This document shows positions 30,579-41,473 of a stretch of DNA of 63,898 bases, in pieces. The stretch is taken from positions 1 through 63,898 of the IMG/VR virus record IMGVR_UViG_3300008110_000047; one strand, written 5' to 3'. The notes under the pieces are model-generated. The model was not told where the DNA came from. It ran no database searches and saw only the letters and a program-made list of their open reading frames with translations. The translations under genes were made by a program, and so were the position numbers. The DNA is from a virus. The number at the start of each line of letters is the position of its first letter. Position 1 is the stretch's first letter.

Positions 30579-31513
30579 GCTACTCACGGAAACAGCTTGA
30601 AGCGTTTGGCGAACCTCTTGGCGAGTGCGTCACGCGTAAGCGTGAGGATGGCCGTTACATCTGCGGTGGTGGCGGTAGCAGCGCGCCGCCCGAGAAAACC
30701 ACGCAAGTCACGGACCTGCCGGACTGGGCCAAGCCGTCAGCGCAAAAGCTGCTGGGCAAGGCCGAAGCACTCACGGACATCAACGCCAATCCGTACCAGC
30801 AGTACAAAGGCGAGCGCATCGCAGGCTTTACTCCGCTGCAACAGCAAGCGTTCACGGGTGTTTCGCAGATGGACGCGGGCCCGGAAGGTTTTGCCCGGCA
30901 GGTGGGCGGCTACATGTCGCCGTTCATGCAGAACGTGGTGGACCGCGAAAAGCTCGAAGCTGCCCGTGCTTCTCAAATGCTGGGCCAACAGCAGCAAGCG
31001 CAGGCCACTCAAGCAGGTGCGTTTGGTGGCTATCGTGAAGGCATTCAACGTGCCGAGCGCGAGCGCGGACTTCGCAGCCAACTGCAAGACATCCAGTCTA
31101 GGGGTCTGCAAGCCGCATACGACCGCGCGGCGGACCAGTTCCGTACCGGCATCACGCAGGGTCTGGCCGTGGGCCAGCAGCAAGCCGCGCTGGGCAGTCA
31201 GCAACAGCAGCTTGAGCAAGGTCGCCTGAGCCAGCAGTATCAGGACTTCCAGAACCAGCAGCGCTTCCCGTACCAGCAGTTGGAGTTCATGTCCAACATC
31301 CTGCGCGGCACCCCCATGGGCTCGGTGCAGAGCCTATACAACCCGACGCCCACTTTCGGTTCGCAACTGATTGGCGCGGGCACTGCTGCGCTGGGTGCGT
31401 CGCGTCTGCTCGGGGCCAAGGAAGGCGGCATTATGGACGCAGAGGTCAAACCTGCGAAGAAGAAAAAAGGCAAGCCTGCGGGCCTTGCCGAACTGGCCAT
31501 GACCAAGATTTGA
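30575..31513 (+). CDS. internal virion (ejection) protein, Gln-rich
   Basis: 312 residues, ATGA overlap. A long Gln/Ala-rich helical region (MLGQQQQAQATQAGAFGGYREGIQRAERERG..., AVGQQQAALGSQQQQLEQG) and a short hydrophobic patch with a Lys-rich tail. Composition like T7 gp14-type channel proteins. Likely part of the DNA-ejection conduit; inferred. Confidence 0.6.
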   Translation: MSYSRKQLEAFGEPLGECVTRKREDGRYICGGGGSSAPPEKTTQVTDLPDWAKPSAQKLLGKAEALTDINANPYQQYKGERIAGFTPLQQQAFTGVSQMDAGPEGFARQVGGYMSPFMQNVVDREKLEAARASQMLGQQQQAQATQAGAFGGYREGIQRAERERGLRSQLQDIQSRGLQAAYDRAADQFRTGITQGLAVGQQQAALGSQQQQLEQGRLSQQYQDFQNQQRFPYQQLEFMSNILRGTPMGSVQSLYNPTPTFGSQLIGAGTAALGASRLLGAKEGGIMDAEVKPAKKKKGKPAGLAELAMTKI

Positions 31514-31523
31514 GGGCCGCGCC

Positions 31524-33167
31524 ATGATGAACATCGAACAGATCACCGCCCGGCTGGCCAAGCTGCCGGACCAAGCCTTGCAGCAGTATGCTGCGATGCA
31601 CAAGAACGACCCCTACATCATTGCGCTGGCGGTCTCCGAGTCCAACCGTCGCAAGCAGATGCGCCAAGCCGCGCAGGGTGCGCAAGGCGAGATGGAGCAG
31701 CCCACGGTCGTGGACCAAGACATTGCCGAGATGGCCCCGGCCCCTGTTGCGCCGCAGCAAATGATGCCCGAAGACACTGGGATTGCGCAGCTTCCCGTGG
31801 GCGAGATGGAGTTTGCCGGTGGCGGCATCGTGGCGTTTGCAGATGAAGGGTTGGTGCGCGATCCCGATGCTGCGCGTGCACGTGTTCAAGCCGCGCAGCA
31901 AAAACTTTACACCTACGGACTTCGGCAGCGACAGCAAGACCCGGCAGGATTTCAAGCGGCTCAAGCAGAGTTGGCAACCGCACAAACAGCGCTTGACGCA
32001 GTTGAGCGCCAAATTACAGGCGGTCCTGCGGGGCTTTTGGGGCGGACAATTCCGGCTGCGCCTGTGACAGTCCCGGCCCCTGTGCCCGTGGCAACGCCCG
32101 CAGCCGCAACGTCAACTGCACCCCAACCAGTGCGCACGCCTGCCCCAATGACGGCAGTGCAACCCACGACTAGCACCTACACCCGCACTGGCGGTGACCC
32201 GGGCCCCGGGCGCAGGCCGGAAGCTCCCACGACTGCGCGCGCCGAAGTTGACGCTGCGGGCACCACCCCTGCACGCACTGGGGTTCCCGGCATGGACGTT
32301 GGCCGAATGGTTCGCGATGCGTTGACCGCCGCAGGTCAAGAGAAAAACCCGTTTGCCACTGACCTGAAAGAAATTGGCGAGGCCAAAGTTCGCGCCAAGG
32401 AGGAAGAGGTCAAAGGGCTGGAGGCAATTCAGAAGCAGTTTGCCGATATCTACAAAGGCCGCAAGGAGCGCCTTGACACTCGCGAAGGCGAGCTTGGCAA
32501 GATGAAGGGTCAGCAGCAAGGGCTGGCGTTGCTGCAAGCGGGCGCGGCCATGATGACCACCACCGGCGGTATTGGCAAGGCGCTGGGCAAAGGCGTGCAG
32601 GTGGGCTCCGAGCAGTACGCTGCCGGGCTGGAGAAGCTGCAAGCGGCCAAGGACAAGATTGTCGAAGCGCGCGATCGGCTGGAGGAAATTGAAGCCCAGC
32701 GCAACGAGTTGTCTGCCCGCGAATTGAACCGCGCCCGTAACGAGGTCAAACAGACCGGCATTTCTGCCCGAGAAGACTTGGTCAAGTCGAACATGCAAAT
32801 GTACGGCGTCAACCGCGAGACCGCCATGAAAATGGTGGACATGCAGGTTCGTGTCGGAGTTGCCCAGATGGAGCAGGCCGGAGCCAACGCCCGCGCCGCG
32901 TCCGCCAACCGCAACCCACAGCTTGAAGTGCTGCGCGCAATCACCAGCGATCCGAAACTGCTGCAAACTTACCAAGCCATGCACGGCTCCAAGTCGAGCA
33001 TCATGGATGAGTACACTAAATTTCTTAAAGAGAACCCGACGCTCATGGGTGACGAGCAGAAGGCGCTGGCAGCGTTCTTGCGGGCAAAAGGTGTGCTGGG
33101 TGGTGGGGGCGCAGGCGCAGCGGCTGCTGGGCAAGGTGGCGGAACCGTGTTGCCTCGTAAGGATTAA
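31524..33167 (+). CDS. internal virion protein, coiled coil with Pro/Ala linker
   Basis: 547 residues. Helical head (TARLAKLPDQALQQYAAMH), a MEFAGGGIVAFADEG motif shared with other phage internal proteins, a Pro/Ala/Thr-rich linker at about 170-270, then long coiled coil to ~450. Located where T7 has gp15. Followed by a terminator. Role in genome ejection inferred. Confidence 0.6.
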   Translation: MMNIEQITARLAKLPDQALQQYAAMHKNDPYIIALAVSESNRRKQMRQAAQGAQGEMEQPTVVDQDIAEMAPAPVAPQQMMPEDTGIAQLPVGEMEFAGGGIVAFADEGLVRDPDAARARVQAAQQKLYTYGLRQRQQDPAGFQAAQAELATAQTALDAVERQITGGPAGLLGRTIPAAPVTVPAPVPVATPAAATSTAPQPVRTPAPMTAVQPTTSTYTRTGGDPGPGRRPEAPTTARAEVDAAGTTPARTGVPGMDVGRMVRDALTAAGQEKNPFATDLKEIGEAKVRAKEEEVKGLEAIQKQFADIYKGRKERLDTREGELGKMKGQQQGLALLQAGAAMMTTTGGIGKALGKGVQVGSEQYAAGLEKLQAAKDKIVEARDRLEEIEAQRNELSARELNRARNEVKQTGISAREDLVKSNMQMYGVNRETAMKMVDMQVRVGVAQMEQAGANARAASANRNPQLEVLRAITSDPKLLQTYQAMHGSKSSIMDEYTKFLKENPTLMGDEQKALAAFLRAKGVLGGGGAGAAAAGQGGGTVLPRKD

Positions 33168-33183
33168 GCTGCGTACAATCTGA

Positions 33184-33218
33184 GCGCTGTCTGCCCGGCC
33201 CAGACAGCGCATTTTCTC
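33184..33218 (+). terminator. intrinsic terminator before the giant gene
   Basis: GCGCTGTCTG, 7-base loop, CAGACAGCGC, then ATTTTCT: perfect 10-bp arms. A TACAAT -10 with TTGCCT 18 bp upstream (about 33152-33181) lies directly before it, so a separate promoter for the giant gene is possible but weak. Confidence 0.65.
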
Positions 33219-33241
33219 AGGCCGACACAATTCGACTCGCT

Positions 33242-36200
33242 ATGGCACAGTACATCACGCTCCCCAACGGTAGTTTGTTTGAAATCCGGAAAGGCGAGTC
33301 GCGAGAAACGGCCCTTGCCAAAGCGATCGAGCAGTACCCCGAAGCGTTTGGGTTTGGCCCGCAAAAAGCTGCGGAGCAGCCGCAGTCTGGCTTCACCCCT
33401 GCGCTCAAGTCTGGCTACTCCGAACTGAAGTCGGGTATTGCTGCGCTGGCCGGGCGCACCGGCATCATGGACGAAGCGGCTGCCGAGAAGTACATCGCTG
33501 AGCAGCAGGCGTATCAGCAACGCACCTTCAAGCCCACCGCCACCTTTGGCGAAGCCCCCCTGACCAAGACCGCCGAACTTCTGGGCGGTTCGTTGCCGTA
33601 CATTGCGGCTCCGGTTGTTGCTGGCGGCGCTGTGGCGCTGACCCCCTTGACGGGCACTGCGGCCACCATTGCCGGGCTTGGCGCAGCAGGCGCTGCGTCT
33701 GCCGGACAGTTCACGGGCTCCAACCTGCGCAGGCAGATGGAGGAAGGCAAGAAGCTGGGCGAGACCGAACTGGGCTCTGCCGCGCTGGCTGCGGTTCCGC
33801 AAGCCGCGCTGGACATGGTCAGCTTCCGCATGATCCCCGGCATCCGGCAGATTTTCACGGCGGCAGGTACTGAGCTTGCCCCGGCGGCAGCCAAGCGCAT
33901 CGCCGAGCAGGGCGTCAAAGAGATTGCCAAGGACTACACGCTGGCCACCGGCAAGGCCATGACTGCCGAAGGTCTGACCGAAGCGGGCCAACAAGTTCTG
34001 GAGCGGATGCAGGCCGGGTTGAGCCTGACTGACCCGCAGGCCCGTGCCGAGTACATCGACAGCCTGATTGGTGGCGCAGTGCTGGGCGGTGTGCTGTCCC
34101 CTGCTGGCCGGTATGTGGAGCGCCGAGGTGAAGCAGCCAAGCAAGAAGCCGAGCGCTTGGAGAAGGCGCAGGAAGTGCGCGCTCAGGAAGAGGCACGACG
34201 TGCTTCTCCGGAAGGGCAGGCCGCATTTGTCCAAGACTACGACGCCCGATCTGCGCGGCTGACCGAACTCAAGGCGGTGCCCAAGCCCGGCAAAGACGCC
34301 ACTCCTTTAGAGCGCGCCGAATACGCGGAAGTCAAAAAGGAGCGCGCCAAACTTGAGGCCCAGTTGACCCGAGACGCCTCCGCGTACAAGACGGCCAAAG
34401 CTGCTGTGCAGCAGGCCATGCGCACCGATCCAGAGGCAGCAGCCAAGCTGGCGGAAATCGAGGGCACGGCCACCGCCGACGCCCAGACCCAGCCCTATTT
34501 TGTTGAGCCCCAAGGCACGCTGCCCGGCATGGAGGCTGTGCCCTCGGCGGCTGCGCCCGCTCCCGAGGCGGAGTTTGTGGATTACGCAGCCCAGATTCGC
34601 AACCTCGAAGGCAGGCTGGACGACCTGCGCACGCAGGCCCAGAGCACCACATCGCTGGACGAAAAGCTGGCGCTGAACCAGCAGTACGAAAAGATTAAAG
34701 CCGCGCTGCGTGACGCGGAACTGGCCAAGAAAGAACAGGACAAGGCCGCCGCCGGGCCCGAGGGCAAGATTGCTGCACTGCGCAAACGCATGGTCAAGGC
34801 GGAGGAAGATGGCGACATCACCGCACAGGCGCGCATTGCCACGCAACTCAAGGAACTGGGCGTCACCGACCTGAGCGAAGTCGCCGCGCCGGAGCAGGGC
34901 ACGATCCCGCTGGCCCCGTTCAAGACCAAGGTTGAGGACCGCGCAGCCTACGCCGCCCGGGTGTTCCAGCCCGGCGCAGCCGACATTGAGGCGCAGGAAC
35001 AGGAAGCGCTGGCCGAAGCGGAGCGCCAGCGGGAAGAGGCGGTCAAAGAGGCTGAGCGCGAGCGCAAGATTGCTCCCGAAGTTGTTGCACTGCGGCGAAT
35101 TGGCGAGCGCCCGGCCCCCACGGTGGGTGAAGGACAGGTCTCCGGGCTGGTGGACAGGCTGGTCGATGCCGCTTTGCGTACCGACGGTAAGGCCCCCGGA
35201 CGGGTGATTTCCGGTGTGGCCCCCACGGATGTCAGCAAGGCCGACGCTCTTCGTGGGCAGCTTGCACTGGCGCGCGCCACGGACAACCGTCCCCGGGCGC
35301 AGGAGATCATCGAGCAACTCAAGGCCATCGGAGAGTCCGAGGCCGACACGGGTGGCGACATCGCGGCAGGCCAGACTGCCAAAGAAGCCGGGGTTGAGGG
35401 CCGCCTGTCGGCCCAAGCCATCATGGACAACCGCGTCACGCGCATGTCCCAGTCCCAAATGGCCGCCTTCAACAAGCTGGCCGACTACGTGCAGACCGTG
35501 CGGGAGGGTGACCAGAACGTCGCCGAGGCCAAGAAGCAGACCCTGCGCGACGCTGCCGAGCGCCTGAAAGACACCATCGTTGGGCTGGCGCTCAACGAGA
35601 TGGACGCCCGCCGTGCGCAGGCCGGGCTGCCCGAACTGAGCACGGAGAAGAAGTTGCTGGCGGTCAGCCGCCTGAACGGTGTGCTGAACGAACTAGTTAA
35701 TCGTGGCGCGGGCTTGTTCAACATGCAGGAGACCCCGGCAGTTACGCGTGGCACCCTGACCCTCAAGAGCGCGGAGCAGCGCCAGCCCCCGACAGGGCAG
35801 CGAATGTTCAACAACTTCACGGCAGCGGCCAACTCCCTGCGCGCGCAGATGCGCAACGTGATTGACGAGGTCGGCGAGATCAAGGCCCCCGAGCCCCGCA
35901 AGGCTCCCCCGCTCAAGCCTCGCGTTTCCAACGAACTGCGCATGATGTTTCAAGGGCAGGAGCGCCCGGTTGATGAGCAGTTTGATGCCGCGTTTGACCG
36001 CGCCAAATCCGATGAAGACTACCGCACGCTCAAAGAAATCCAGCGCGTGTACGGCAAGCTGTCTGATGCTGCCCGCGAAGAAGCTGTGGCGCAGGTGCGC
36101 CGCGTTGAGACTGGCCAGCCGCTGGAGGTTCGCGGGGCCCTGAAAGACGAGCTTGCCGATCTGGCACGCGCCGGACAAAGCGACCAAGGGCAGGCCGAGA

Positions 36201-39200
36201 TGTTCACGGGCGAGGACGAGCGCAGCGTCTCCCGCGCCACGACCGCCAACTTCATGCGGTTCCTCGACAGCGCGGAAGTCAAGAAGCGTCGGATGAAAAT
36301 CGACGAGGCGCGCAAGCAGGCCGAGTTCCAAGCCAAGCGCGCCGCCACGATCCAGAAGAAGATTGACGAGGAAGAAAAGAAGCAGCAGGACATGCTGACC
36401 AAGCTGGAGATTGCCAAGAACAAGTCTCCGGTTGAAGCCGCACGTGAACGCCTATCGTCCGTCACTGAGAAGAATAAAGCAGCGGTTGCTCTGGCCAAGC
36501 AGATTAACGAACAACGCACTCAAGTGCGCATTCGGATTGCCGCCATGGTCCGGCAGCTTGACGATGCGTTGGCCGCTGCGCAGAAAAAGCAGGCCGAAGT
36601 GGACGAGTTGGTGGACTACATCGTCCAGCAGTCTTTGACCTACCCGCGCAACGCAACATACAAGCAGCGCATGGGGGAGTTCTTGGATCAGCAGACTGCT
36701 GCGGCCAAGGCGGTTGCGTCCGTGGAGAAGGCGCTGGAGAAGGCCCGGGCCACCCAGACTCGCGTTATCGAGGACCACGCCAAAGACACGATCGACAACG
36801 CGCTGATCAGCGAAGGAGCCAAAGCCCAGCGCAAGATCGACAAGGCGGAGCAGGAACTTAAGGCGGCCCAAGAGCAGGAAGCCGGAGCTAAGCGCCGTCT
36901 CGAAGCCACGCGCCAAGACATCAAGCCCCCGCGCCCCCAGACCCCCGCTGAAAAACTTGCCGAGCTGCCTGTCGAAGGCGTCACCCGCGTCTACCGCGAC
37001 ACGTCTGCGCCCGAGGTACAGGCCAAGGTTGCTGCGCTGCGCAAGACCATCGGCAAAGCCGAAGAGGCGCACGCCAAGGCCATGGAAAGCGGCGACGAAA
37101 AGGCGATGGAAGAGTCCATCAAGGCGATTGAGTCCGCGTACGACAAGATGTACGAGATTCTGGCTAACGCACCGGTCCGCCGCGAAACGCAAATGTCGGC
37201 AGAAGAAGCCCGGGCATTTGAGGAATACGAAGCCGCACAGCGCGCGACGGTTGAGAAGACCATCAAACTTTTCCAAGAGAAGGCGGGCATCCCCCCGCTT
37301 AAGCTGACTGAGCGCCGAACTGTGGCGTCGGTCAAGAACGTCAAGACCGGGCGCGTCGAGACGCAGATCAAGAAGGAGTCGGTCGCGCAGCAGGAGAAGC
37401 GCGTCAAGGAAGAAGCTGCCACCGGCAAGTACCCGGCCCGTGCGCTGGAGGAGTTGGCCAAGGCCCGCGCTGAACTGAAGACGGTGCAGGACCAGATCGC
37501 CTATATCGACGCCAACCCAGCAGCGCCGCGCAGCGAGGCCAAGGCACGTCAGACCGCAGCCCGCACCGCCGCTGTTGCCAAGCGCAAGGCGCTGGAGGCC
37601 AAGGTTGCCAACCTAGCCAAGGCTCAGAAGGAAGTAGTGGCCGAGGCCCGTGTTGAGAAGGAGGCCGAGAAAGCACTCAAGAAAGAGCGCCGCCGGATAC
37701 TGCGCGAGGATGAAGACGGCGATGTGTTTCCGTCTGGCCCGTCGGCATATGCAATTGACCGCGTTCGCTACAACGGCAAGTCCGCGCTGGATCAAGAGGA
37801 GCAGCTTGGCTCGGTACTGTACGACGTGCTGGAAGAAGTGGGCACGAAGGCCCCGGGGCCAAACAACCTATCGACGGCAATTGCCAATACCCGCGCTTTG
37901 TACGAGCGTGAAATGGCTGCGCTGAAAAAAATGGGCCTGCCGGGTTCCGCCGGTTATTACCAAGATAAGCTGGACACCCTGAACCAGTTGCGCATCGAAA
38001 ACTTTACGGTAGCAAAAGCTGGGCGTCCTGAAAAGCTGGTTGCTGTTCGAGTGACGCGCCCGGAGGCGAAGTTTACCGAGCCTGCTACACCGCTAGGTCC
38101 GGATGCGCTGGCCCAAAGGTTTAAGACCGAGATCGACACTTCTGCGCCGGTCAACGGGCTTACTTTTGCCGAGGCTGCGCGATACGGCGCGAAGCGAACT
38201 ACGTCTCCGATGGTCCGCATGTTGTTCGAACGGCTCGCGCAAGTTTTTGACGCTGCCCCTCCGGAGTTTGCAGGGCGCGTTTATGCAGCTACTGAGGGTC
38301 TGTACGTTAACGGCAACCGGGCTGCGGGCGTGTATGCCGGGAACACCAACGAAATTTTGACGATTGCTCCCGGCAGCAGGTCTGGGCAGGCAAACAAAAC
38401 TTTGTTGCACGAATTGACGCACGCCGCTACGGTGTATGCGTTGAACTTGAGCCCGGAGTTGGACGCGCAAGTTAGCGTGCTGCGGCAAAAAGTAGTTGAT
38501 TGGTTGGAGACACCTGCGGGCCGCGCGTATTTTCGAAGCCATGCCTTGGCGCTTGGCAAAAACAGGCAGCGCATCTACGGTCTTAAAAACAACAAAGAAT
38601 TTCTTGCCGAACTTTATTCGGACCGTGAGTTCCAGAAGATGCTCACGCAGATTCCGTCGGACAAGCCGCGCAAAAGCATCTTCACTCGCTTCGTGGAAGC
38701 GCTGTCGAAATTCTTCAATGTTCCTGGCGAGGCGGGGCAGTCGCTGTTTGCTGAAGCGGTTGCACTTAACGACGAAGTTTTAAACTTCACTCTGCGCGAG
38801 GTTTACAAAACGCCAAGCCTTGCACAAGTTGCCGCGAGCGACTACGACGTACAGCCGTTGCTCATGCAAGAGCCTCGTTACGCCAACCCCGAGATGGAGC
38901 GTTTCGGGCAGGACACCGACAAGGTGGTGGCCAAGCAGCGGGGGATGTGGGAGAAGATCACGGCCAACACCACCGGGCTGGCTTTTGCCACGCAGTTGGT
39001 GGACCGCTTCGCCGGGTTTGAGCGGTTGGCCAAGTACATGGACAGCCTCAAAGGCTCCCAGATGCTGTACTACCTGCGCATGTACGACCAGCGCATGAAC
39101 TTCGTGTCGCAGGCTGTTGGCAACGGCGCGCCCCAGATCGTGGAGAAGACCCGCGCTGATGGCCGCAAGGAGTACGTGATCGAAGCCAAGGACGGCGCGA

Positions 39201-41473
39201 ACATCAAGAACGTGGTGCAGATTTTGTCCAAGGCGCAGCCGATGGTAGGCAACGCCGAGGCGGTAAACCGCACGTTCACGATGTACCTCGCCGCGCTGCG
39301 TGCGCAGCGTGTCGGCTTGGCCGCGCTGAACTTCGGCGGTGATGTGACGCAGGACATGCTCGACAACGCGATCAACTTGGTCGAGCGCACGCCGGGCTTG
39401 AAAGAAATCTTCGACAACGCCCGCAACGAGTACAACGCCTACAACCGCGACCTCATGAAGTTCTTGGCGTCCACGGGCGCGATCTCGGAGGAGTTGGCTA
39501 ACCGGCTGGCGGCCACCAACGACTACATCCCGTTCTATCGAGAACAAAACGGCAACGCCATGCTGATCATTGGCGGCGAGAACCCGATCCGGATTGGCAA
39601 CATTGCTGATCAGCCGTACCTGCAAGAACTGGTGGGCGGCGACACGGCCATCCTCGACTTCATGACCTCCAGCGTGCAGAACACCAACATGCTGATGGAC
39701 ATGGGCCTGCGCAACCTGTCCACCAAGAACGCCGTGTTTGAGTTGGTGAACCTCAACGCCGCCAAGATCGTGAAGAAGGCTGACGGCCCGGACGTGGTGC
39801 GGTTCAAGGTGGACGGTGAGGACCGCTACGCCGTGCTGGATACCGAGACCGTGACGATTGGCGGAGAGCGCTTTAGCACGGGCGTACCCGCTGAACTGCT
39901 GGTCAAGGGCATGGAGGGCATTCCCACCCAGATGCCTGCCTTGATGCGCTTGATGGCTGTGCCCGCGCAATTGCTGCGCAAGGCCGTGACGCTGTCGCCC
40001 ATGTACATGGCCAAGCAGTTGTTCCGCGACTCGCTGGCAGCACCGATTGTCTCGGGCGCAAACTTCACCCCGGTGTTTGGTGCCATCCGCCAGATCAACG
40101 GCGCGGCGGGCAAGACGCTGGAGGAGCGCGGCATCACGGGCGGTCAGTACATGTCCGGCACCAGCGAAGACATCACCAAGATTCTGCGCGACATCGCCAC
40201 CGGCAAGCCCGGCTTCATGACGGCCATCGGCAAGCTGGAGGCGCTGGGGATGAAGGCGGACTCGCTGACCCGCCGCGCCCAGTACAACAGCTACATCGCG
40301 CAGGGCATGTCCGAGATGGAAGCCACGCTGATGGCGCTGGAGTCCATGAACTTCAACAAGCGCGGGGCGTCGCCCAGCGTGCACATGGCCAACTCGCTGA
40401 TCCCGTTCTTTAACGCCCAGATTCAGGGCTTGAACGTGCTGTACAAGGCGTTCACGGGCCAGATGCCGTTCAACGACAAGCTGAAAGTCCAGCAGAAGCT
40501 GTTGATGCGCGGGGCCATGATCGCGGCGGTCTCCCTGATCTACGCCGCCATGATGGAGGACGACGAGGCGTACAAGAACGCCACGCCCGATCAGAAGTAC
40601 GGCAACTGGTTTGTGCGCATTCCCGGCTTTGACGAGCCTGTTCGCCTGCCCGTGCCGTTTGAAATCGGCTACATCTTCAAGGGCATTCCCGAGGCGCTGT
40701 ACAACACGATGACCACGGAGAACGGCGGCGAGGAAGCGGTCAAGGCGTTCCGCCAGATTCTGCTCCAGACCATCCCCGGCGGCTCCAGCATGCCGACTAT
40801 TGGCGGTGTGCCGATCCCGATCCCCATGCCGCAGGCACTCAAGCCCGCCATCGAGGCGGGGCTGGGCAAGTCGTTCTACACCGGACGGGACATCCTGTCG
40901 GCCCGCGAGAAGGAGTTGCTACCAGAGGAGCAGTTCCGTGCCAACACGGCGGATGTCTCCAAGGCGCTGGGCAAGAACCTCGGCATTTCTCCGATCATCT
41001 TCGAGAGCTTGGTGCGGGGCTATACCGGCACGCTGGGTCTGGCCTTCCTGCACACGCTCAGTCTGGGTGCACCGAAGTCCGAGTCGCCGGAGGCTGCCGT
41101 CAAGCGCCTGTCGGATTACCCCCTCGTGGGCGGCGCGTTCCAGCCCAACGACGCAGGCGGCATCTCCAACGCTGTCTACGAGCGGTTCAACGAGGACATC
41201 AAGGTGCGCAACAGCTTCCAGAAGATGCTGGGCGAAGGGCGCACGGCGGAAGCCAACGAACTGCTACAGCGTCGGGGCAACGAGATCATGGAGGCCGAGA
41301 TCGGCGACGTGTTCAAGACGAACATGACCAAGCTGACCCAAGCCGAGCGTGCGATTGCCGCCTCGAACCTGTCGCCCGAAGAAAAGCGTGCCAAGCTGGA
41401 TGAAATCCGCCGGATCAAGACGGGTCTTGCCCAGACCTTGCGCGAGGCGGCAGATAGAACCAGACCCCAGTGA
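33242..41473 (+). CDS. giant internal virion / polyvalent protein with zincin motif
   Basis: 2743 residues, about 300 kDa. Ala/Gly-rich hydrophobic helices near residues 115-155 and 270-290 could enter membranes. Then ~1200 residues of charged coiled coil, and a zinc-metallopeptidase signature HELTH at 1723-1727 with a likely third ligand Glu near 1785-1789. Residues ~2180-2290 resemble LPD38 of phage polyvalent proteins (LLRKAVTLSPMYMAKQLFRDSL), followed by FFNAQIQGLNVLY near 2400. Polyvalent proteins are packaged and injected with DNA to act on the host. Ejection conduit and injected effector may be combined here. Confidence 0.75.
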   Translation: MAQYITLPNGSLFEIRKGESRETALAKAIEQYPEAFGFGPQKAAEQPQSGFTPALKSGYSELKSGIAALAGRTGIMDEAAAEKYIAEQQAYQQRTFKPTATFGEAPLTKTAELLGGSLPYIAAPVVAGGAVALTPLTGTAATIAGLGAAGAASAGQFTGSNLRRQMEEGKKLGETELGSAALAAVPQAALDMVSFRMIPGIRQIFTAAGTELAPAAAKRIAEQGVKEIAKDYTLATGKAMTAEGLTEAGQQVLERMQAGLSLTDPQARAEYIDSLIGGAVLGGVLSPAGRYVERRGEAAKQEAERLEKAQEVRAQEEARRASPEGQAAFVQDYDARSARLTELKAVPKPGKDATPLERAEYAEVKKERAKLEAQLTRDASAYKTAKAAVQQAMRTDPEAAAKLAEIEGTATADAQTQPYFVEPQGTLPGMEAVPSAAAPAPEAEFVDYAAQIRNLEGRLDDLRTQAQSTTSLDEKLALNQQYEKIKAALRDAELAKKEQDKAAAGPEGKIAALRKRMVKAEEDGDITAQARIATQLKELGVTDLSEVAAPEQGTIPLAPFKTKVEDRAAYAARVFQPGAADIEAQEQEALAEAERQREEAVKEAERERKIAPEVVALRRIGERPAPTVGEGQVSGLVDRLVDAALRTDGKAPGRVISGVAPTDVSKADALRGQLALARATDNRPRAQEIIEQLKAIGESEADTGGDIAAGQTAKEAGVEGRLSAQAIMDNRVTRMSQSQMAAFNKLADYVQTVREGDQNVAEAKKQTLRDAAERLKDTIVGLALNEMDARRAQAGLPELSTEKKLLAVSRLNGVLNELVNRGAGLFNMQETPAVTRGTLTLKSAEQRQPPTGQRMFNNFTAAANSLRAQMRNVIDEVGEIKAPEPRKAPPLKPRVSNELRMMFQGQERPVDEQFDAAFDRAKSDEDYRTLKEIQRVYGKLSDAAREEAVAQVRRVETGQPLEVRGALKDELADLARAGQSDQGQAEMFTGEDERSVSRATTANFMRFLDSAEVKKRRMKIDEARKQAEFQAKRAATIQKKIDEEEKKQQDMLTKLEIAKNKSPVEAARERLSSVTEKNKAAVALAKQINEQRTQVRIRIAAMVRQLDDALAAAQKKQAEVDELVDYIVQQSLTYPRNATYKQRMGEFLDQQTAAAKAVASVEKALEKARATQTRVIEDHAKDTIDNALISEGAKAQRKIDKAEQELKAAQEQEAGAKRRLEATRQDIKPPRPQTPAEKLAELPVEGVTRVYRDTSAPEVQAKVAALRKTIGKAEEAHAKAMESGDEKAMEESIKAIESAYDKMYEILANAPVRRETQMSAEEARAFEEYEAAQRATVEKTIKLFQEKAGIPPLKLTERRTVASVKNVKTGRVETQIKKESVAQQEKRVKEEAATGKYPARALEELAKARAELKTVQDQIAYIDANPAAPRSEAKARQTAARTAAVAKRKALEAKVANLAKAQKEVVAEARVEKEAEKALKKERRRILREDEDGDVFPSGPSAYAIDRVRYNGKSALDQEEQLGSVLYDVLEEVGTKAPGPNNLSTAIANTRALYEREMAALKKMGLPGSAGYYQDKLDTLNQLRIENFTVAKAGRPEKLVAVRVTRPEAKFTEPATPLGPDALAQRFKTEIDTSAPVNGLTFAEAARYGAKRTTSPMVRMLFERLAQVFDAAPPEFAGRVYAATEGLYVNGNRAAGVYAGNTNEILTIAPGSRSGQANKTLLHELTHAATVYALNLSPELDAQVSVLRQKVVDWLETPAGRAYFRSHALALGKNRQRIYGLKNNKEFLAELYSDREFQKMLTQIPSDKPRKSIFTRFVEALSKFFNVPGEAGQSLFAEAVALNDEVLNFTLREVYKTPSLAQVAASDYDVQPLLMQEPRYANPEMERFGQDTDKVVAKQRGMWEKITANTTGLAFATQLVDRFAGFERLAKYMDSLKGSQMLYYLRMYDQRMNFVSQAVGNGAPQIVEKTRADGRKEYVIEAKDGANIKNVVQILSKAQPMVGNAEAVNRTFTMYLAALRAQRVGLAALNFGGDVTQDMLDNAINLVERTPGLKEIFDNARNEYNAYNRDLMKFLASTGAISEELANRLAATNDYIPFYREQNGNAMLIIGGENPIRIGNIADQPYLQELVGGDTAILDFMTSSVQNTNMLMDMGLRNLSTKNAVFELVNLNAAKIVKKADGPDVVRFKVDGEDRYAVLDTETVTIGGERFSTGVPAELLVKGMEGIPTQMPALMRLMAVPAQLLRKAVTLSPMYMAKQLFRDSLAAPIVSGANFTPVFGAIRQINGAAGKTLEERGITGGQYMSGTSEDITKILRDIATGKPGFMTAIGKLEALGMKADSLTRRAQYNSYIAQGMSEMEATLMALESMNFNKRGASPSVHMANSLIPFFNAQIQGLNVLYKAFTGQMPFNDKLKVQQKLLMRGAMIAAVSLIYAAMMEDDEAYKNATPDQKYGNWFVRIPGFDEPVRLPVPFEIGYIFKGIPEALYNTMTTENGGEEAVKAFRQILLQTIPGGSSMPTIGGVPIPIPMPQALKPAIEAGLGKSFYTGRDILSAREKELLPEEQFRANTADVSKALGKNLGISPIIFESLVRGYTGTLGLAFLHTLSLGAPKSESPEAAVKRLSDYPLVGGAFQPNDAGGISNAVYERFNEDIKVRNSFQKMLGEGRTAEANELLQRRGNEIMEAEIGDVFKTNMTKLTQAERAIAASNLSPEEKRAKLDEIRRIKTGLAQTLREAADRTRPQ

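Noticed and set aside
38780-40384. 534-codon minus-strand frame inside the giant gene
   Set aside because: Antisense to the LPD38-like region; His/Arg/Val-rich composition, no start context.
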